DNA of 64,000 bases from Liolophura sinensis (Eukaryota > Mollusca > Polyplacophora > Chitonida > Chitonidae). The position numbers and the translations under genes were made by a program. Shown one piece after another: positions 1 through 11,717 of the stretch. The first letter of the stretch is position 1, and every line of letters starts with the position of its first letter. Location: positions 11,942,706-12,006,705 of the forward strand of contig NC_088296.1 in NCBI RefSeq assembly GCF_032854445.1, read 5' to 3'. Below the pieces are notes generated by a model. It was given only the letters and a program-made list of their open reading frames with translations, was not told where the DNA came from and ran no database searches.

Positions 1-365
1 TAGATACATCATCGCCGATCATACGCTGTCATAGTATCTATATTGTATATACCTACTCCACATATGTGATGGGGTTTAGAGTTTGTGTTTGAATCAACCA
101 CTGGTGGTCTCCACAGCATAAAGGCGGCACCATCTCACCCTGCCGGAGCACCATTTGTGATGTTGAACCAACAACGTTTCTGAGTCGACACTTACATGTG
201 TATGTACGCCACTAAATTAAAGGAAAATTCCCTCCAGCCAGAAAGTACATTGTTGACCCATTTGTGTGGTGCTTATATTCCACTCTGTTACACAGGCATG
301 TATAATTTCTTGAACACACCCGCAATAGTCTGGATGAGGTAATAAACGTTGTTTCTGTTTGTCAG

Positions 366-596
366 GAAACTCAGGAACTTCACACTCAAGAGGTAGAAAG
401 GGCTTATTGTGCAGCCTTGGAAGCATTACAAGCCTGGAAACAGCAGTCCTTAGATGGCATAGAAACCCGCTATTCACAGTGGAGAGTGGAGTGTAGCGCT
501 ATACTCAAACATTTCCAGCTAAAGGCTCAGAAAATAGAGAGGATGGTACAGGCTTCCAAGGATTTAGTAGCGTCAATGGACGTCGAGTTTTTACAA
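366..596 (+). CDS. Copy A coiled-coil exon (231 bp, phase 0/0)
   Basis: The acceptor is tttgtcag before 366 and the donor is caa|gtaagt after 596. The exon is 77 codons long and encodes the central coiled coil, which includes the motifs ERAYCAALEALQAWKQQ and MVQASKDL. The 231-bp length is the classical size of the TRIM coiled-coil exon. Confidence 0.85.
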
Positions 597-3526
597 GTAA
601 GTCAAACATGCATAGTTTCTACCATTGGTTCAACTGCCTCAACTCCAGGTAAATACCTCAACTAACCACACAAGACAACGTGTCAATTATTTGTCAGCTT
701 CAGAGAACATATAAAGTTTTCTTACATGTATGAGCTGTAGATATCTTGGTTCTGACTGCTCAATGGTAAACAAATGTGATATGTATGTTGTGTACGTACA
801 CAGAGGCATCTCATTTACCCTTGTCACATTATTGAACCTGTGACGGGCCTCATACAATGACACTAATGAACAGTGATCAGGTGTTCAAATCCATCTCATG
901 CTGCCAGGTCTAGTGAATTTTTATTTCCAGGGTTCAACTGCTTTACTTTGTTCAGTGGTTCTCTCTGGTCGCTGTCTGTTTTTCTACCCATAAATGTTAA
1001 CGCTGTGCAATTAGACTGATAATCAACACGACAATCCTATATATGTAATATTAAAAAAGAGTACGTTGTTTGATGTTTTTCGAAAACGACGTGTGAATAC
1101 GAACAGTAATAAAGTCCTTATCAGTGTTTGAAACAATAAATTAGCCAAGGTACAAACCGTATATATACAACCATATCTCATTTGATGTCCCCCCGGGCTC
1201 TGCCCAGTTTCCTCAAACCACAATGCTGAACGCCATCTTTTGAGCACAACATAAAATATCTATCAAACAAACCATCAAGTTTTGGCTCAATATGTTGTCC
1301 CAATTTTCAGTCATCCGGATGATGATGCCTGCTCCTGTTTTGACTTTTGTAGCCCAAAACAGTCGATTTACCGGGATCAGAAAGTTCAGACCCATAGTTG
1401 ATAAGCCATTAACACAACAGCTACTTTCACAAGCTTGTAACACACAAAATATGATAGCATTTACTGTGTTTGAGGTATTTGTTTGTTTGCGATGTTAAAC
1501 ATCATCCTTGTTTTATGCACAAGTATATTTCATTCAAACCTAAATTTTTTTATAGGCTATTGTTTTCATAAATATGCTGCCAGGATTACATATATATATT
1601 AGCTAAAATGAGCAGGCCAGGTTCCCCAGATTTTAGAAGGAATAGGGTAGGTAAGGAATCTTTGTTTCGGTTATCATTGTTACATGATTTTATATATATG
1701 CTCAAATGTGTTTGTTGACAGGTTTCCACGGACTTCATCAAAACGTAGGTATAAATGTATTATACCTCTCTAGGTTTGTTATACATGTGCACATGACTGT
1801 TGTCAGCAGATGTGTTTCTGTAACACTGAGTACCAGCACTGTAGTTGTTCAAAACATAACCCTAGTGTAAAATATATCTAGTGTTCAAACATACATTTGC
1901 TCAGACAAATCAGACCTAACCTGCTAGGTATATCATGACATTTTCATAACTGTGTGGTACACAGGATTACCACACGGCTGTGTCTCTTTGTTTTCTCTCC
2001 TCTTCTCACAGAACTGATGACCAGCTGAATGAAATAAGAGTAGATCTGGAGAAACATGAGGTCAGCAGAAAGAAGCTTCTAGATTCTATACAACATGACC
2101 AAGTTGTTCCTAGACAGGTGACTGTAAAAGAGACAGTGCAAGAACGTCAGGACTTAGAAGCAGCAGTCGGTGGACAAATGTCACCCTTACATGTTACAAG
2201 TAGGTTCTTATATGTATAAAAGGTATACAACAGGGTGTGCTCAAAGGACATAAACGACTTTAGGGTTTACACTAGTATGTGCATCAAAGACACAAATACA
2301 AAGTGGGGAAGGCCCACAGCTGTGTGTGTGCAAAACAGACGGTATTAAGAGGAAAACAAACCGATATGAGCTCTAACAAAGCAGGGCGCACCCAGAAAAA
2401 GAACAGTATTCCAAGAGTAACAAAAATGAGAAAAGTTTACAAAGAGCACAGATAGTGTGAGGTGTACATTAGGGTGTGAACAAAAGAGAAACTGATGTCA
2501 GGCTTACAGTAGGGTGTGGGCAAAAGACACAGAGTAATGCGGTGTACAATGGGGTGTACACAGAAGACACAAACTAATGTAAGGTATGCATTAGGGTGTG
2601 CACAAACATAAACTTATTTCCGGCATTAATTAAGATGCTCAGAACAGACACAAACTAATTTGAGGTTTGCGTTAGTGTGGGCACAGAAAAGACAAACTAA
2701 TGTGAGCCAAAACAGATCCAAACTAATGTGGGATATATACTGAGGTGTGCACAAGGAATATAAACTAATGTGATAATGTGAGACATACAGTAGCGTGTGC
2801 ACAGAAGATGCACACTAATGTAAGGCATACAGTACGGTGTGCACAGAGGACACACACTAATGTGAGGTATACAGTAGGGTGTGTACAGAAAACACAAACT
2901 AATGTGAGGTGTACAGTAGGATGTGCACAGAAGACACAGACTAATGTGAGGTATACAGTAGGGTGTTTACAGAAGACACAGACTAATGTGAGGTGTACAG
3001 CAGGGTGTGTACAGAAGACACAGACTAATGTGAGGTATACAGTAGGATGTGTACAGAAGATACAAACTAATGTGAGATATACCGTAGGGTGTTTACAGAA
3101 AACACAAATTAATGTGAGGTGTACAGTAGGATGTGTACATAAGACACAAACTAATGTGAGGTCTACAGAGTGCTTGAGTGAGTGAGTGCTTGGGGTTTAA
3201 CGTCGTACTTAACAATTTTTCAGTCATATGACGACGAGGGAATTTTTAGGGTGCATGTACGTGTAATGTGCCTGCTTGTTGCAGGACGGATTTGCACCGC
3301 TCTTTTATCTAGTGCTGCTTCACTGAGACGACTTACCGAAGGCAAGTAAGACGCCCCGCCCGAGCCATTATACTGATACGGGTCAACCAATCGCTGACTA
3401 TCCCCTTCATGATGAACGCCAAGCGAGGAAGTTACAACTTCCTCTTTTAAAGTCTTAGGTGTGACTCGTTCAAGGATTGATCCTGGACCTACCGGTCCCG
3501 AAGCGGACGTTCTATGAAGACAAGAA

Positions 3527-3594
<68 letters not shown>

Positions 3595-4786
3595 CCATTT
3601 TTTTAATGTTCAAATATTTAACAGTTTTCTTTTTGTAAATTACTGCAGAAAATTTAATGCTATACTTGATTACTACTAATAATTCTGGTAGATTAAATAG
3701 ACTTTGGGGTATTTTGCCAAAGAAAGTCACTTGGCAAATTATGTGTGGCGAGTTACCTCCCTTACTACACATCCAGCTTCGATAGCTTGTTACTCCACGA
3801 ATGCCAACAGGCGTACTACGGCTTCACAGTGAATTGTGTGCTTAAATGTGCCATAACTGACAACTAAAATCATGTGTCGGATAGAGGAAGGTATTATTCT
3901 TGTTGTAGGTGATAAGTTTCAAACAAATTAGAGCACTAAAAGTCTGTATTTTAACCTAGTACTTGGTCTATGTCGTACCCGTCATTTAGTGATGGGTCCA
4001 GTTCTTGTCGAAGCTCATCTCCTTCAAACTGGCTGAAAATGATGTGTATAAATTACATTCGTGTCAGCAATATGTGTGATTTTATTCCCAGAGAGTGTGT
4101 TCAGAAAGTAAAACCACGATATGTGTACAGGTATTTACAGCTCTGTCTTACAGCGTGTGTTTATGGTTTGCTGTTGTTTATGATGCTTCTGTTGTGTTTT
4201 TGCAGAGCCGACGCTGATATTCACAGAGACAGACAACAGAAAGCTGAGAATCACTGACAGCGGTTCATTGGTAAAGGCTGAGGACTTGTCCTGGGGGTGG
4301 TGGAGAGCTGTGACAGACGGGCGTTACCAGACGGGCAGGTACTACTGGGAGGTACACATCACCCGTTCACCTGGCTGTGGCTGTTGTGTAGGAGTGACAC
4401 AGGAGAGCTGTGGTGTGAGGGGGAGGATAGACCCTGGCCGTAACTTCTGGTACATTGGGATGGAGTACCGTGGTGATGAGGTCCGGTGTTATAGTCACCA
4501 TGGAGGTGAGATGAAACCTGACTATCTACAGTACAGACGTTACACACGACCTCATCACCTGGGTGTGTACCTGGACTGTGATGACCAGTCACTGACAGTC
4601 CTGGACTGTGACAACAACCAGGTAATGTACACTGTCAGTGGTGTAGTCGTCACAGAGCCTCTCGTGCCATGGGTTTGGTTTTATGTCGGGTCTAAATCTG
4701 GATCTGGATCTGCGTCTGCTCGTCTGGTAACGGGGGACTCTACAACTCTGCCTCAAGTTCTCTGTGATATGATAAGCACTTCCTGA
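366..4786 (+). CDS. TRIM-type E3 ubiquitin ligase, copy A (5' part outside window)
   Basis: This is the 3' part of a RING/B-box/coiled-coil/SPRY gene. The visible coding exons are 366-596, 1722-1744, 2012-2199 and 4206-4786, and together they give 340 residues plus a stop. The phases join without a break: 0 after the first, 2 after the 23-bp exon, 1 before SPRY. The RING and B-box exon and the 96-bp exon seen in copies B and C must lie left of base 1, because base 1 falls inside intron 2 (it matches copy C near 54822). The first 147 residues are coiled coil, rich in Glu, Lys, Gln and Leu. The last 190 are a B30.2/SPRY domain with the GRYYWEV core and the LGVYLDCDD strand. No stop or frameshift is seen in the visible part. 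TRIM-SPRY proteins are usually cytosolic ubiquitin ligases of innate immunity; that role is inferred from the family. Confidence 0.85.
1722..1744 (+). CDS. Copy A 23-bp micro-exon
   Basis: The acceptor is tttgttgacag and the donor is gtaggt. The exon encodes VSTDFIK plus two bases of a Thr codon. It is required to restore frame: the 231-bp exon ends in phase 0, but the next exon needs phase 2. A 23-bp exon at this place is typical of TRIM genes. The same exon is found at 34590 and 56482. Confidence 0.82.
2012..2199 (+). CDS. Copy A distal coiled-coil/linker exon (188 bp)
   Basis: The acceptor is ctcttctcacag and the donor is a|gtaggt. The exon encodes a charged helix (DDQLNEIRVDLEKHEVSRKK) and a linker before SPRY. 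It starts in phase 2 and ends in phase 1, which fits both neighbours. Confidence 0.85.
2201..3169 (+). repeat. 42-bp minisatellite in copy A intron 5 (about 2440-3169)
   Basis: Tandem units of about 42 bp read roughly aatgtgaggtatacag + tagggtgtgcacagaa + gacacaaact. They are degenerate at the left (2440-2770) and regular from 2778 on. Because 42 is a multiple of three, the regular part stays open for 135 codons as a 14-residue repeat (NVRYTVGCVQKTQT). It lies between the 188-bp exon and the SPRY exon. Bases 2201-2440 are ordinary intron. Confidence 0.75.
3170..3530 (-). mobile_element. SINE-like element with ACTC-type tail, in copy A intron 5
   Basis: On the minus strand this runs from about 3530 to 3170. 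It ends with gtacgacgttaaacccc followed by a short run of ACTC repeats (seen on + as gagtgagtgag). This kind of 3' end is frequent in molluscan SINE-like repeats; the family is not named here. A matching copy sits at 57798-58152 in gene C but not in gene B. The minus-strand open frame inside it is probably chance. Confidence 0.6.
3531..3592. repeat. (TA)n microsatellite
   Basis: About 31 uninterrupted TA units directly abut the SINE-like element. The same arrangement is found in copy C (58153-58212) and is absent in copy B. Confidence 0.95.
4206..4786 (+). CDS. Copy A B30.2/SPRY exon and stop
   Basis: The acceptor is gtgtttttgcag; the exon starts with the last two bases of a Lys codon and ends at TGA 4784-4786. 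It encodes a SPRY domain of about 190 residues with GRYYWEV, CCVGVTQESC, RYTRPHHLGVYLDCDD and LPQVLCD. Compared with copies B and C it has five extra residues, in the loop after CCVGVTQESC and in a Ser/Gly loop near the end. Confidence 0.88.
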
Positions 4787-6847
4787 CCATCGGGTAATTA
4801 TTCATTACATCTTTTCCAGCATGTTATAATTTGTTTCAAATAGAGTGGTTAATTATGTCTCTTTGAACAAATTTTTGGGTATAAATGTTTTAGTTAATGT
4901 CAGCAGTGTGGCTAATTCAGTAATCTGTCACAAGCTTACAGCTTGGTGTAGTTGTACACACTCTGTCTGACTTGTCCTGAACATCAGTGTCAGGTTTCTT
5001 CCAGACAAAATACATGTAGATAATGACTGGGTAGTTTTAGTTTTAGTAATTGAGATTTGTGAGAAAGCGACTGAGGGTATAAAGGATTATTTTTCTTACC
5101 ATGATCGGGCCGGTATGTCATAACTCAGGAGTGGTTTCAGATTAAATCGTCAAAAAAGATCAGATCAGATTGGCGTTGTTGTTGCAGCACGTTACACAAG
5201 ACAATTCTGTTTTGAATGATACTAGCGATGTTTGTTGAGAGAAATAACCCATAATTTGTAATGGGTTTGAGAATGATTACCTGGCTGAAAGGCATTGCAT
5301 AACTAGCGACAACAAATGAAAAGATCACATGGATGAGTACTGGTAGAGCTTTTGGCACTTGACCTCAGATGCAGATTGGGCTAGAACAGGTTGGTTGGAT
5401 AAGCTACATGTAGTCATCTTGGTTGTGTTATGTAACTTGGATGTAAGTTTCGGATAAAAATGAGAGAAAAACATAACCTGTGGGCCATTATTTAATTAAA
5501 GTGAGTGCAATCCAACCAGCCCTCCAATAAAGGGCCTACCTGAAAGGGTGTTTTTCTTATAATAGAAGTTTCATTACGCAGAATATACAAAAAATCCCTA
5601 TTGACCGACCCTATTTTGTCTCCATGATGAGGTTAATCCCATGCTGAACAAGGACTGTGTTTAGGATGCCGTTGTCAGCTATAAGTTTCTCGTTTTCTGT
5701 ATGTTTCTCTGTTTTTCAACTTAGTTTATTCAAACATTGGCGTTCTTAACACTTTGTCATGATCTGGGCATAGTTTGTGTATCTCACATGTTAACAATAG
5801 TAAACATTTTAAGCTGTTTATCAGATTTTTATCTTCACTATAAACACAGTGACATTTACTGGACTATTTGTGTTTATTGAATACATCTACCACATTACGA
5901 TGTAAACATCTGGCATTTTTTCTATAATAAACACTTATGTCTTACTTACCAAACAGTTTTTTGATGAATAAATACCAGTTGGCATTAATCCAAACTGTAA
6001 TAAAACTGTGTTTAAAAACACTTATTTTTATGATGTACTGTAAATCGTTAACCTTTTTAGCCTCTAAAAGTGTTTTCTGGAATCTGTGCATATATTTATT
6101 ATGAAAGTGATGTTAAAATGATTTGTTTGTGTCACTCAAGATGTAAGCTTCATAAAACTGTGCCAATTATTTATCTACACTCTGTAGTTCTCTGACAATA
6201 TTTCAAATTATCGGTTAAAGAGGTGGCTAAAGAGGTTGAAGAGTTTATAGTAAGCTACATGAGGAAGGCTGAAAAAATTAGGGTAAGCGATATGAGGAAG
6301 GTTGAATAATTAGGATAAGAAATATAAGGAAGCATACCACAGATATATTTTATGGATATGACTTTTTTTCCTTTAAATGAATTTTACATGTTAGTGCTGT
6401 GATATGACATGTGACATGTATTATTGTATTCACTGTCCTGTAAGCATTAGGCCCACATTGTGATATTTTCTAATACATAGTTTCTAAAAACATTGATTAC
6501 TTTACTTGAGGAAGTGGCTTTATCCCCAGTACTGTTACTAGGACAACCTGTGGTCAAGATTATGAGGTCACTGCACCATTTTATCAGCTTGCTGTTATTT
6601 TGATGCGAGTTGTTGTTGTATTCATATATGATTCGGTGATGTTTTGCCATTATCTGCCTTTTGTGTTCACACTTCTGAAACGTATGCTTAATAAAAATAA
6701 GTGATTGTGTAATGTGTAGCCGTCGTTTGAATGGTTGAATTACACTGTCAATGAGATGTAGTAATACATACAGAAAAATCATACACGCTATGTAGCATTT
6801 TTACACTAAGTTGTACATATACCAATTTCACAATCAACATGTTCAAG
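4787..6847. other. 3' flank of copy A, no gene recognised
   Basis: This is AT-rich DNA conserved with 38038-40994 and 59378-62279. It contains a conserved AATAAA at 5526-5531, a possible polyadenylation signal. It lacks about 300 bp present in B near 38330-38630, and about 560 bp present in B at 40100-40655. Short open frames here show no recognisable domain. Confidence 0.5.
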
Positions 6848-7520
6848 CTACCTGATGGGTATCTTCTCAAGTAGTGCTGGTTTCCTCTCTGTCTGATAAC
6901 TTGTCGGTATATGATCTGATGTGTATCTATTTAGATGTGGGTGGTTTCCTCTGTGTGACACCTTGCCCGTATGTTATATGATGTGTATCTTTTCAGCTGT
7001 GATGGGTTTCCTGTCTGTCTGATACCTTGTGCGAATATTACCTGATGTGTGTCTTCTCAGGTGTGATAGGTTTCCTGACTCTCTGACTCTTGGTCCACAC
7101 TTGACCTGATGTGTGTCTTCTCCGGAGAGCTGGTTTTCCCCTCTCTCTAATACCGGGTTCACACATTACCTGATTATCTGATGTGTAACTTCTCAGGAGA
7201 GATGGCTTTCCCTCTCTAATGCCATGTCCACACATTGTACGTTATGTGTGACTTTTCTGGAAAAATGGTTTTCCTCTCTCTAATACCAGCTCCACACATT
7301 ACCTGATGTGTGTCTTCTCAGGAGAGATGGTTTTGCTTTCTCTAATACCGGGTCCACACATTACATGGTGTGTAACTTCTCGGGAGGGCTGGTTTTCCCC
7401 TCTCCATAATACCGGGTCCACACATTACATGGTGTGTAGCTTCTCGGGAGGGCTGGTGTTGCCCTCTCTCTAATACACATTTCACACACTACTTGATGTG
7501 GAACTTCTCAGGAGGGATGG
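6848..7520. repeat. About 66-bp minisatellite, unit 1
   Basis: Roughly ten degenerate units of about 66-72 bp contain acctgatgtgtgtcttctc, a ggttttcc box and a taccgggtccacacat box. Minus-strand frames (for example HTSGQVW and KPSLLR) are by-products of the repeat. The same array is at 40995-41660 and 62280-62880 with differing unit number. Confidence 0.75.
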
Positions 7521-7590
7521 TTTTCCTTACTCTTTTAGCTTTAAGCATACTGACGGCTGATTTTATAGTCTCTGATATAAAGAACGCCAA

Positions 7591-7711
7591 GTCCTGCTCA
7601 TGCTGGCTTCCTCTCCGTTCGTACATGTACGCGGAACGGTCTACAGCAACCTGCGGATGGTCGTATAAGTGAAACATTGTTGAGCGAGGCGTAAAACACC
7701 CACCAAATAAA
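7591..7711 (+). mobile_element. Truncated SINE fragment
   Basis: This is collinear with the SINE at 12264-12534 (in its own orientation), from ctcatgctggcttcctctcc through aacctgcggatggtcgt to the tail ggcgtaaaacacc. The middle part (the gggtttcccc to gccgtc stretch) and the tRNA-like head are missing. Copies are at 41741-41861 and 62959-63080. Confidence 0.7.
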
Positions 7712-8161
7712 TGTGTATAATTTATAACTCTCCACTGGTGAGGTTCTAAAAGCAGCAAGCCTGGGCTTCAAACTCCTGTGTTGGGCAGAAAAACCTTATA
7801 AAGCATGATTTTCTGGCGTAATCGTAAATGATAAAACCATAGGTCATGTATTGCCTAACTTCCTATGAGCGGGGAAGGGAAGAATTTAGTTAACTCACGA
7901 CTCTTTCCTTGTGTAGGATGATATGATTTCTTGATGGAATGAAGACATGATGAGCGCCAGATGACGAGGTGTTGAGGTGAAAAGCTACAAAATCAGGAAA
8001 AACGAAGTTCGCTAAGTATTTATGTTACATAGACGTTAATCATCAAGATATTAAGAGTTAAAGCATGGGAATGGAATAAATACAGCGCGCCTGGCGGTAG
8101 ATGTATGTATATCATAACACAACACATCATAACACAATCATTGTTAAAAATTGTATCCATT

Positions 8162-8184
8162 GGGGGGCGGGGGGGGGGGGGGGG
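8162..8184 (+). repeat. Poly-G run, unit 1
   Basis: This is 23 bases, all G except one C at 8168. It lies at the same place as G runs at 42312-42330 (19 G) and 63528-63537 (10 G). Confidence 0.95.
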
Positions 8185-11099
8185 TAGTGCGGTATAACAG
8201 ACTAGCTAATTCTGGCACAGGCGCGAGTTTCAGTAGTTCCATGGTTAGTGTACAAACGATCATGTTATAATAGACTACGTAGACTCTCATTATAAACATA
8301 GCCAGGAACATCATATGTCGACGGTTGCGCCAGTAGGTGAAAAAAAAGCTCAAAGAAAATTCTCCCTTTTACACGTAACTCTGCACTGGCATTACGCTTT
8401 TTACTCTTTTAGTTCAAAAATGAGATAAACAAACTATTTCTAACACACATCGTGTAATATTCAGAGCTACGAATGATATAGACAACTGTACAACTGCTAT
8501 GGTAGACTAACACATGCATACCGGTGTGGAAAAGGCACAAATATCAATTTTTTCACTTCTATATGCAGTGTTTTCCATAAACGTTTTCACATTTAATTAG
8601 CAGATGAAGATTAACTGGAAAGCATACTTAATATTAATGTATAAAACAACAGTTGTTAGAAAGAAATAGAAAGACTCCAATTGACAATAAGTTCAAATTG
8701 TTGGTTTATAAGAGTTGTTTGCAGTACGAAGTCATGCAACTGTGAGGAAGGTCACCTAAACTCCATCCCAGGCTGGGGTTGAAAAGCGTTATCTTGGCAC
8801 TTAACACAAACATAAACTCAGACAGGTAACTTTGGTTTTAATTTTTAGTATGTAGGCCAACATATGGTTATAAATTTGAATAATTTTTTTTCAGTTTAAG
8901 ACTAAAATATATAATAAGCCCCCATATAAATTCCAGTATGATTTCAGACAAATGTCCCATGGCATTCATATATAATTCATTATTAATATAATTCATTTTG
9001 CTGAAGAATGTATATTTTCAATAATCACATATATCTATCTATCTATATATATATACATATTAAATAAAATCAAAAAGTTGATGCAAGTAGATAATTAAAA
9101 TATATCCAAAGGTAATTAAAATATGTATATCTGTCTTAATAGCAACATACAGCTGTAAATGAATCATACAAGGACCACGTGGTTAGCACGGTCAGAGGTT
9201 GCAATACCCTAGATGGCTATAAACTCCTTTGTTAAATGTGATAAATGCAGATATTGCAGATACTTATGTTGGTACTTTTTCTTTCATTTTCTTTTATCTG
9301 TACTGGTTTTTGTTAAATAAAATGTTTCTATATTGTGGTTATATAAGCAGCCTGTCATGAACTAATATATAATAGAATCGCTAAGTGACGGACTGCTCAG
9401 TGGTTTACTAGGGTTTCAATGGTTAAATACATTACACTTATTAAGTCTTTGCTGTTCGCTTTAGTACATGCAGTGAATGTGGAAGAATTTCAATTTTAGA
9501 ATAAGAGGTCAGATATAAGCCAGATTAGAATATCTGCGTCCACGTTTAAAATATTCGTGAAATGTGTTTTCTCGTGGGTCTACTCGGTATTTAGGCCTGT
9601 AGTTTATAACGTGTTCAGCTTGGATAATTTTACAAATTTTAATGAGGAAAATAATATGTAAAGGGCTGAAAGTTTAATTTGTCATCGTAAACTACCATTT
9701 GAGGCTGCTGTGAAAGTGTACATGATAGACTCTTTATAAATTTCAACCATTATACATCATATACGTTTAAATAAATAACGGGTTTCTCCATGTTTCCTCT
9801 GATTTGCTATGATTGTTGTTTTCAAATTGGTATTTATTCTTGAATAGACTAGAAAGTGTTTGCCTAAATTACGGTATTTAATTGAGAATATCAGGTAAAA
9901 AGCCAAAATGGGCCTTGGATCGGGGCAAAACGAACCAGTGTGCCGTTTTGCCCCTTTCCACTTCGGTTGATGAAAACTAGTGCAACTTTGCAATGAAAGA
10001 CACACACAAAATCTGTGAGCACCGGGGTAAAAACAGGCTTACCATAGATCAAAGGCGATCAAAATTTTGACCGCCCATAAAAATGGTACGACGAATGGTA
10101 TAAAATGTGGGACAAAGGTCGGTTTCTCCCATGGGTCCGTTATGCGTAACTCTTCCCCTGACAGCATTAAGATTATAAAATTAAAAAAATAAAATTGTAT
10201 CAAATAATAAAGATATTCCTGCCATGAAATGACAGACAACTTTATGTTATTCAGAGTCAAAACATAGCGGCCTGCTAACAATAGCTGCATGGAATGCGAC
10301 GGAGGTATTAATCCAGAAAGGTGGACGACAAAACATGTGCTTATGGAACTCGCGTCACTTTTGCAAACCTGACGCTATCAAAAACGATATATCATGATAA
10401 GATATTTATAGATTACAGTTACAGGTATATCAGAACGGAGTAAGTAGACTGGTGCTTAATAACGGAAACAGCCATTAGACTAATTTGAAACTCGACGGGA
10501 ACACAGTCACTTTCGATTTCAACAAAAATATCTACATCTCTCATCAATAAAAGTTTCTCATAGAAATGTACACAGATTCGTGACATGAAGACGACGGAAG
10601 TTAGTTTCATTTATGTTTAAAGTTGCCTCACACTGGAGGGAGAATCCGACGAAATTCGAGCCTGTGGCACGGCTCCTGTGTCGTCCGTCCTGAAGGCTAA
10701 ACGATTTCGCTATAAACAAGCTGGCTGCAGTAATACTGTTCACGTGAAGAACATGGGTCTATTTTCAACGCATTAAAAACGTCTAATTGTTACACCCGGG
10801 TGCCTTAACTCCTAGGGCCTTGATTGCGGCGTGCATGCCTGATTGTTAGAGCTAAGTTCACATGAATGGGTTGGCAGCTAGTGAATAGGGTTCTGTGGAG
10901 CTGCATGCTTTTGTAATGCTTGTTCAATTCTGCACACAACAGTCCTGACAAGCCTGCAGCACAACTTTTTGGCACAGGTTATCTTTCCTGGCTGTGAAGA
11001 ATGTAGATATATAAAGGGATTTGGTGTTTTCTGTCAAGCTTTGAAACTATTTTGACCTGAAATTTAACAGATTTGTGTAGTGGGAGAGATAATAATGAA
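8185..11099. other. AT-rich intergenic DNA, no gene recognised
   Basis: Only short frames without domains are seen. About 8771-9678 has no counterpart in unit 2, where the sequence jumps from ctaaactccatc to atttgtcatcgtaaac near 42928. Short TATC/TA microsatellites lie at about 9030-9060. Confidence 0.5.
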
Positions 11100-11717
11100 G
11101 ACTTATAACGTGTGTACGCGCAATTTATGAGTCGTTCTTTCGAATCTGTTGCGTCTTTACATAATTCGCCTCTTCGCCTAGAAAATCTGATTTGGTACCG
11201 GTTAGTTTTGGCTAAGTCTGACTCTAGCAAACAGATTGTCTTGCAGAACTTGCGTATGGCCGACGATTATCTAATGTTATTGATGAAGAGGTCTAAAACT
11301 ATTCAGTTTTGTTAGCGGGAGTTAAGGTTTCCCCTGGCTGCAAAACCGGGATCTGCTTTATGTCAGGTAGCTTCCTTCAGGACTACGAGACCTGTGTACA
11401 GTTGTGGCGATCCTGATATGGCTCTATTTTCTCTGCCTCCTAAGAATACATTTCGTCCTGTGACGTATATGTCATATCTGCGTGTTCGTCGTCTGTGTTT
11501 GTCTACAGCAGGTTATATTGCTAGCCTATTTTCTAAGCATAGTTTTCTGAGGGGTGGCGCGTCGTACGCATTTCAGGCTCAGGTTGCAGGTGAAGTCATA
11601 CAGATGTCAGGAGACTGGAGTAGTGATGTTTACAGATGTTACTTAGAAGTGGATTTAAAAGGTCGCATAATAGTGTCCCGGCGCATGAGGAACCTGATCT
11701 TGTTTGAGAAGGCCTAA
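11100..11717 (+). pseudogene. Tyrosine recombinase relic (YR mobile-element integrase), unit 1
   Basis: A degenerate tyrosine recombinase catalytic domain. A first stretch (about 11112-11313) carries RSKTIQF near its end and is closed by a stop. The reading then resumes through AKPGSALCQVASF into 11394-11717. The second part has the box HSFLRGGASYAF (the H-x-x-R motif) and the C-terminal GDW-SSD-VYRCYLE, holding the presumed catalytic Tyr. Such enzymes are found in Crypton, Ngaro and DIRS-type elements and as stand-alone repeats in invertebrates; the exact class is not clear. The N-terminal core-binding part still partly seen in unit 2 is deleted here. It is a broken copy. Confidence 0.7.

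Noticed and set aside
3512-3772. Proteins with long Tyr-Ile repeats at TA runs (also 22341-22633 and 57990-58217)
   Set aside because: Products of the TA microsatellites only.
3970-4257. Open frame with hydrophobic stretch just before and into the copy A SPRY exon (also at 58576 and 37266)
   Set aside because: It uses the pyrimidine-rich intron end and runs into the SPRY exon out of frame. Copy B has a shifted version. The splice phases already explain the exon.
4359-4592. Minus-strand open frames opposite the SPRY exons (also 37783-38007 and 58965-59198)
   Set aside because: Antisense shadows of a codon-biased exon, with no domain.
6974-7235. Possible zinc-finger protein in minus frames of the 66-bp repeat (HTSG, THIR motifs)
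   Set aside because: There are no paired Cys or regular C2H2 spacing. The frames are interrupted and follow the DNA repeat unit.
10558-11230. Short minus-strand frames in the flank of copy A (for example 10558-10743, repeated at 43797-43982)
   Set aside because: Short, no domain, and similarity between units is explained by DNA duplication.
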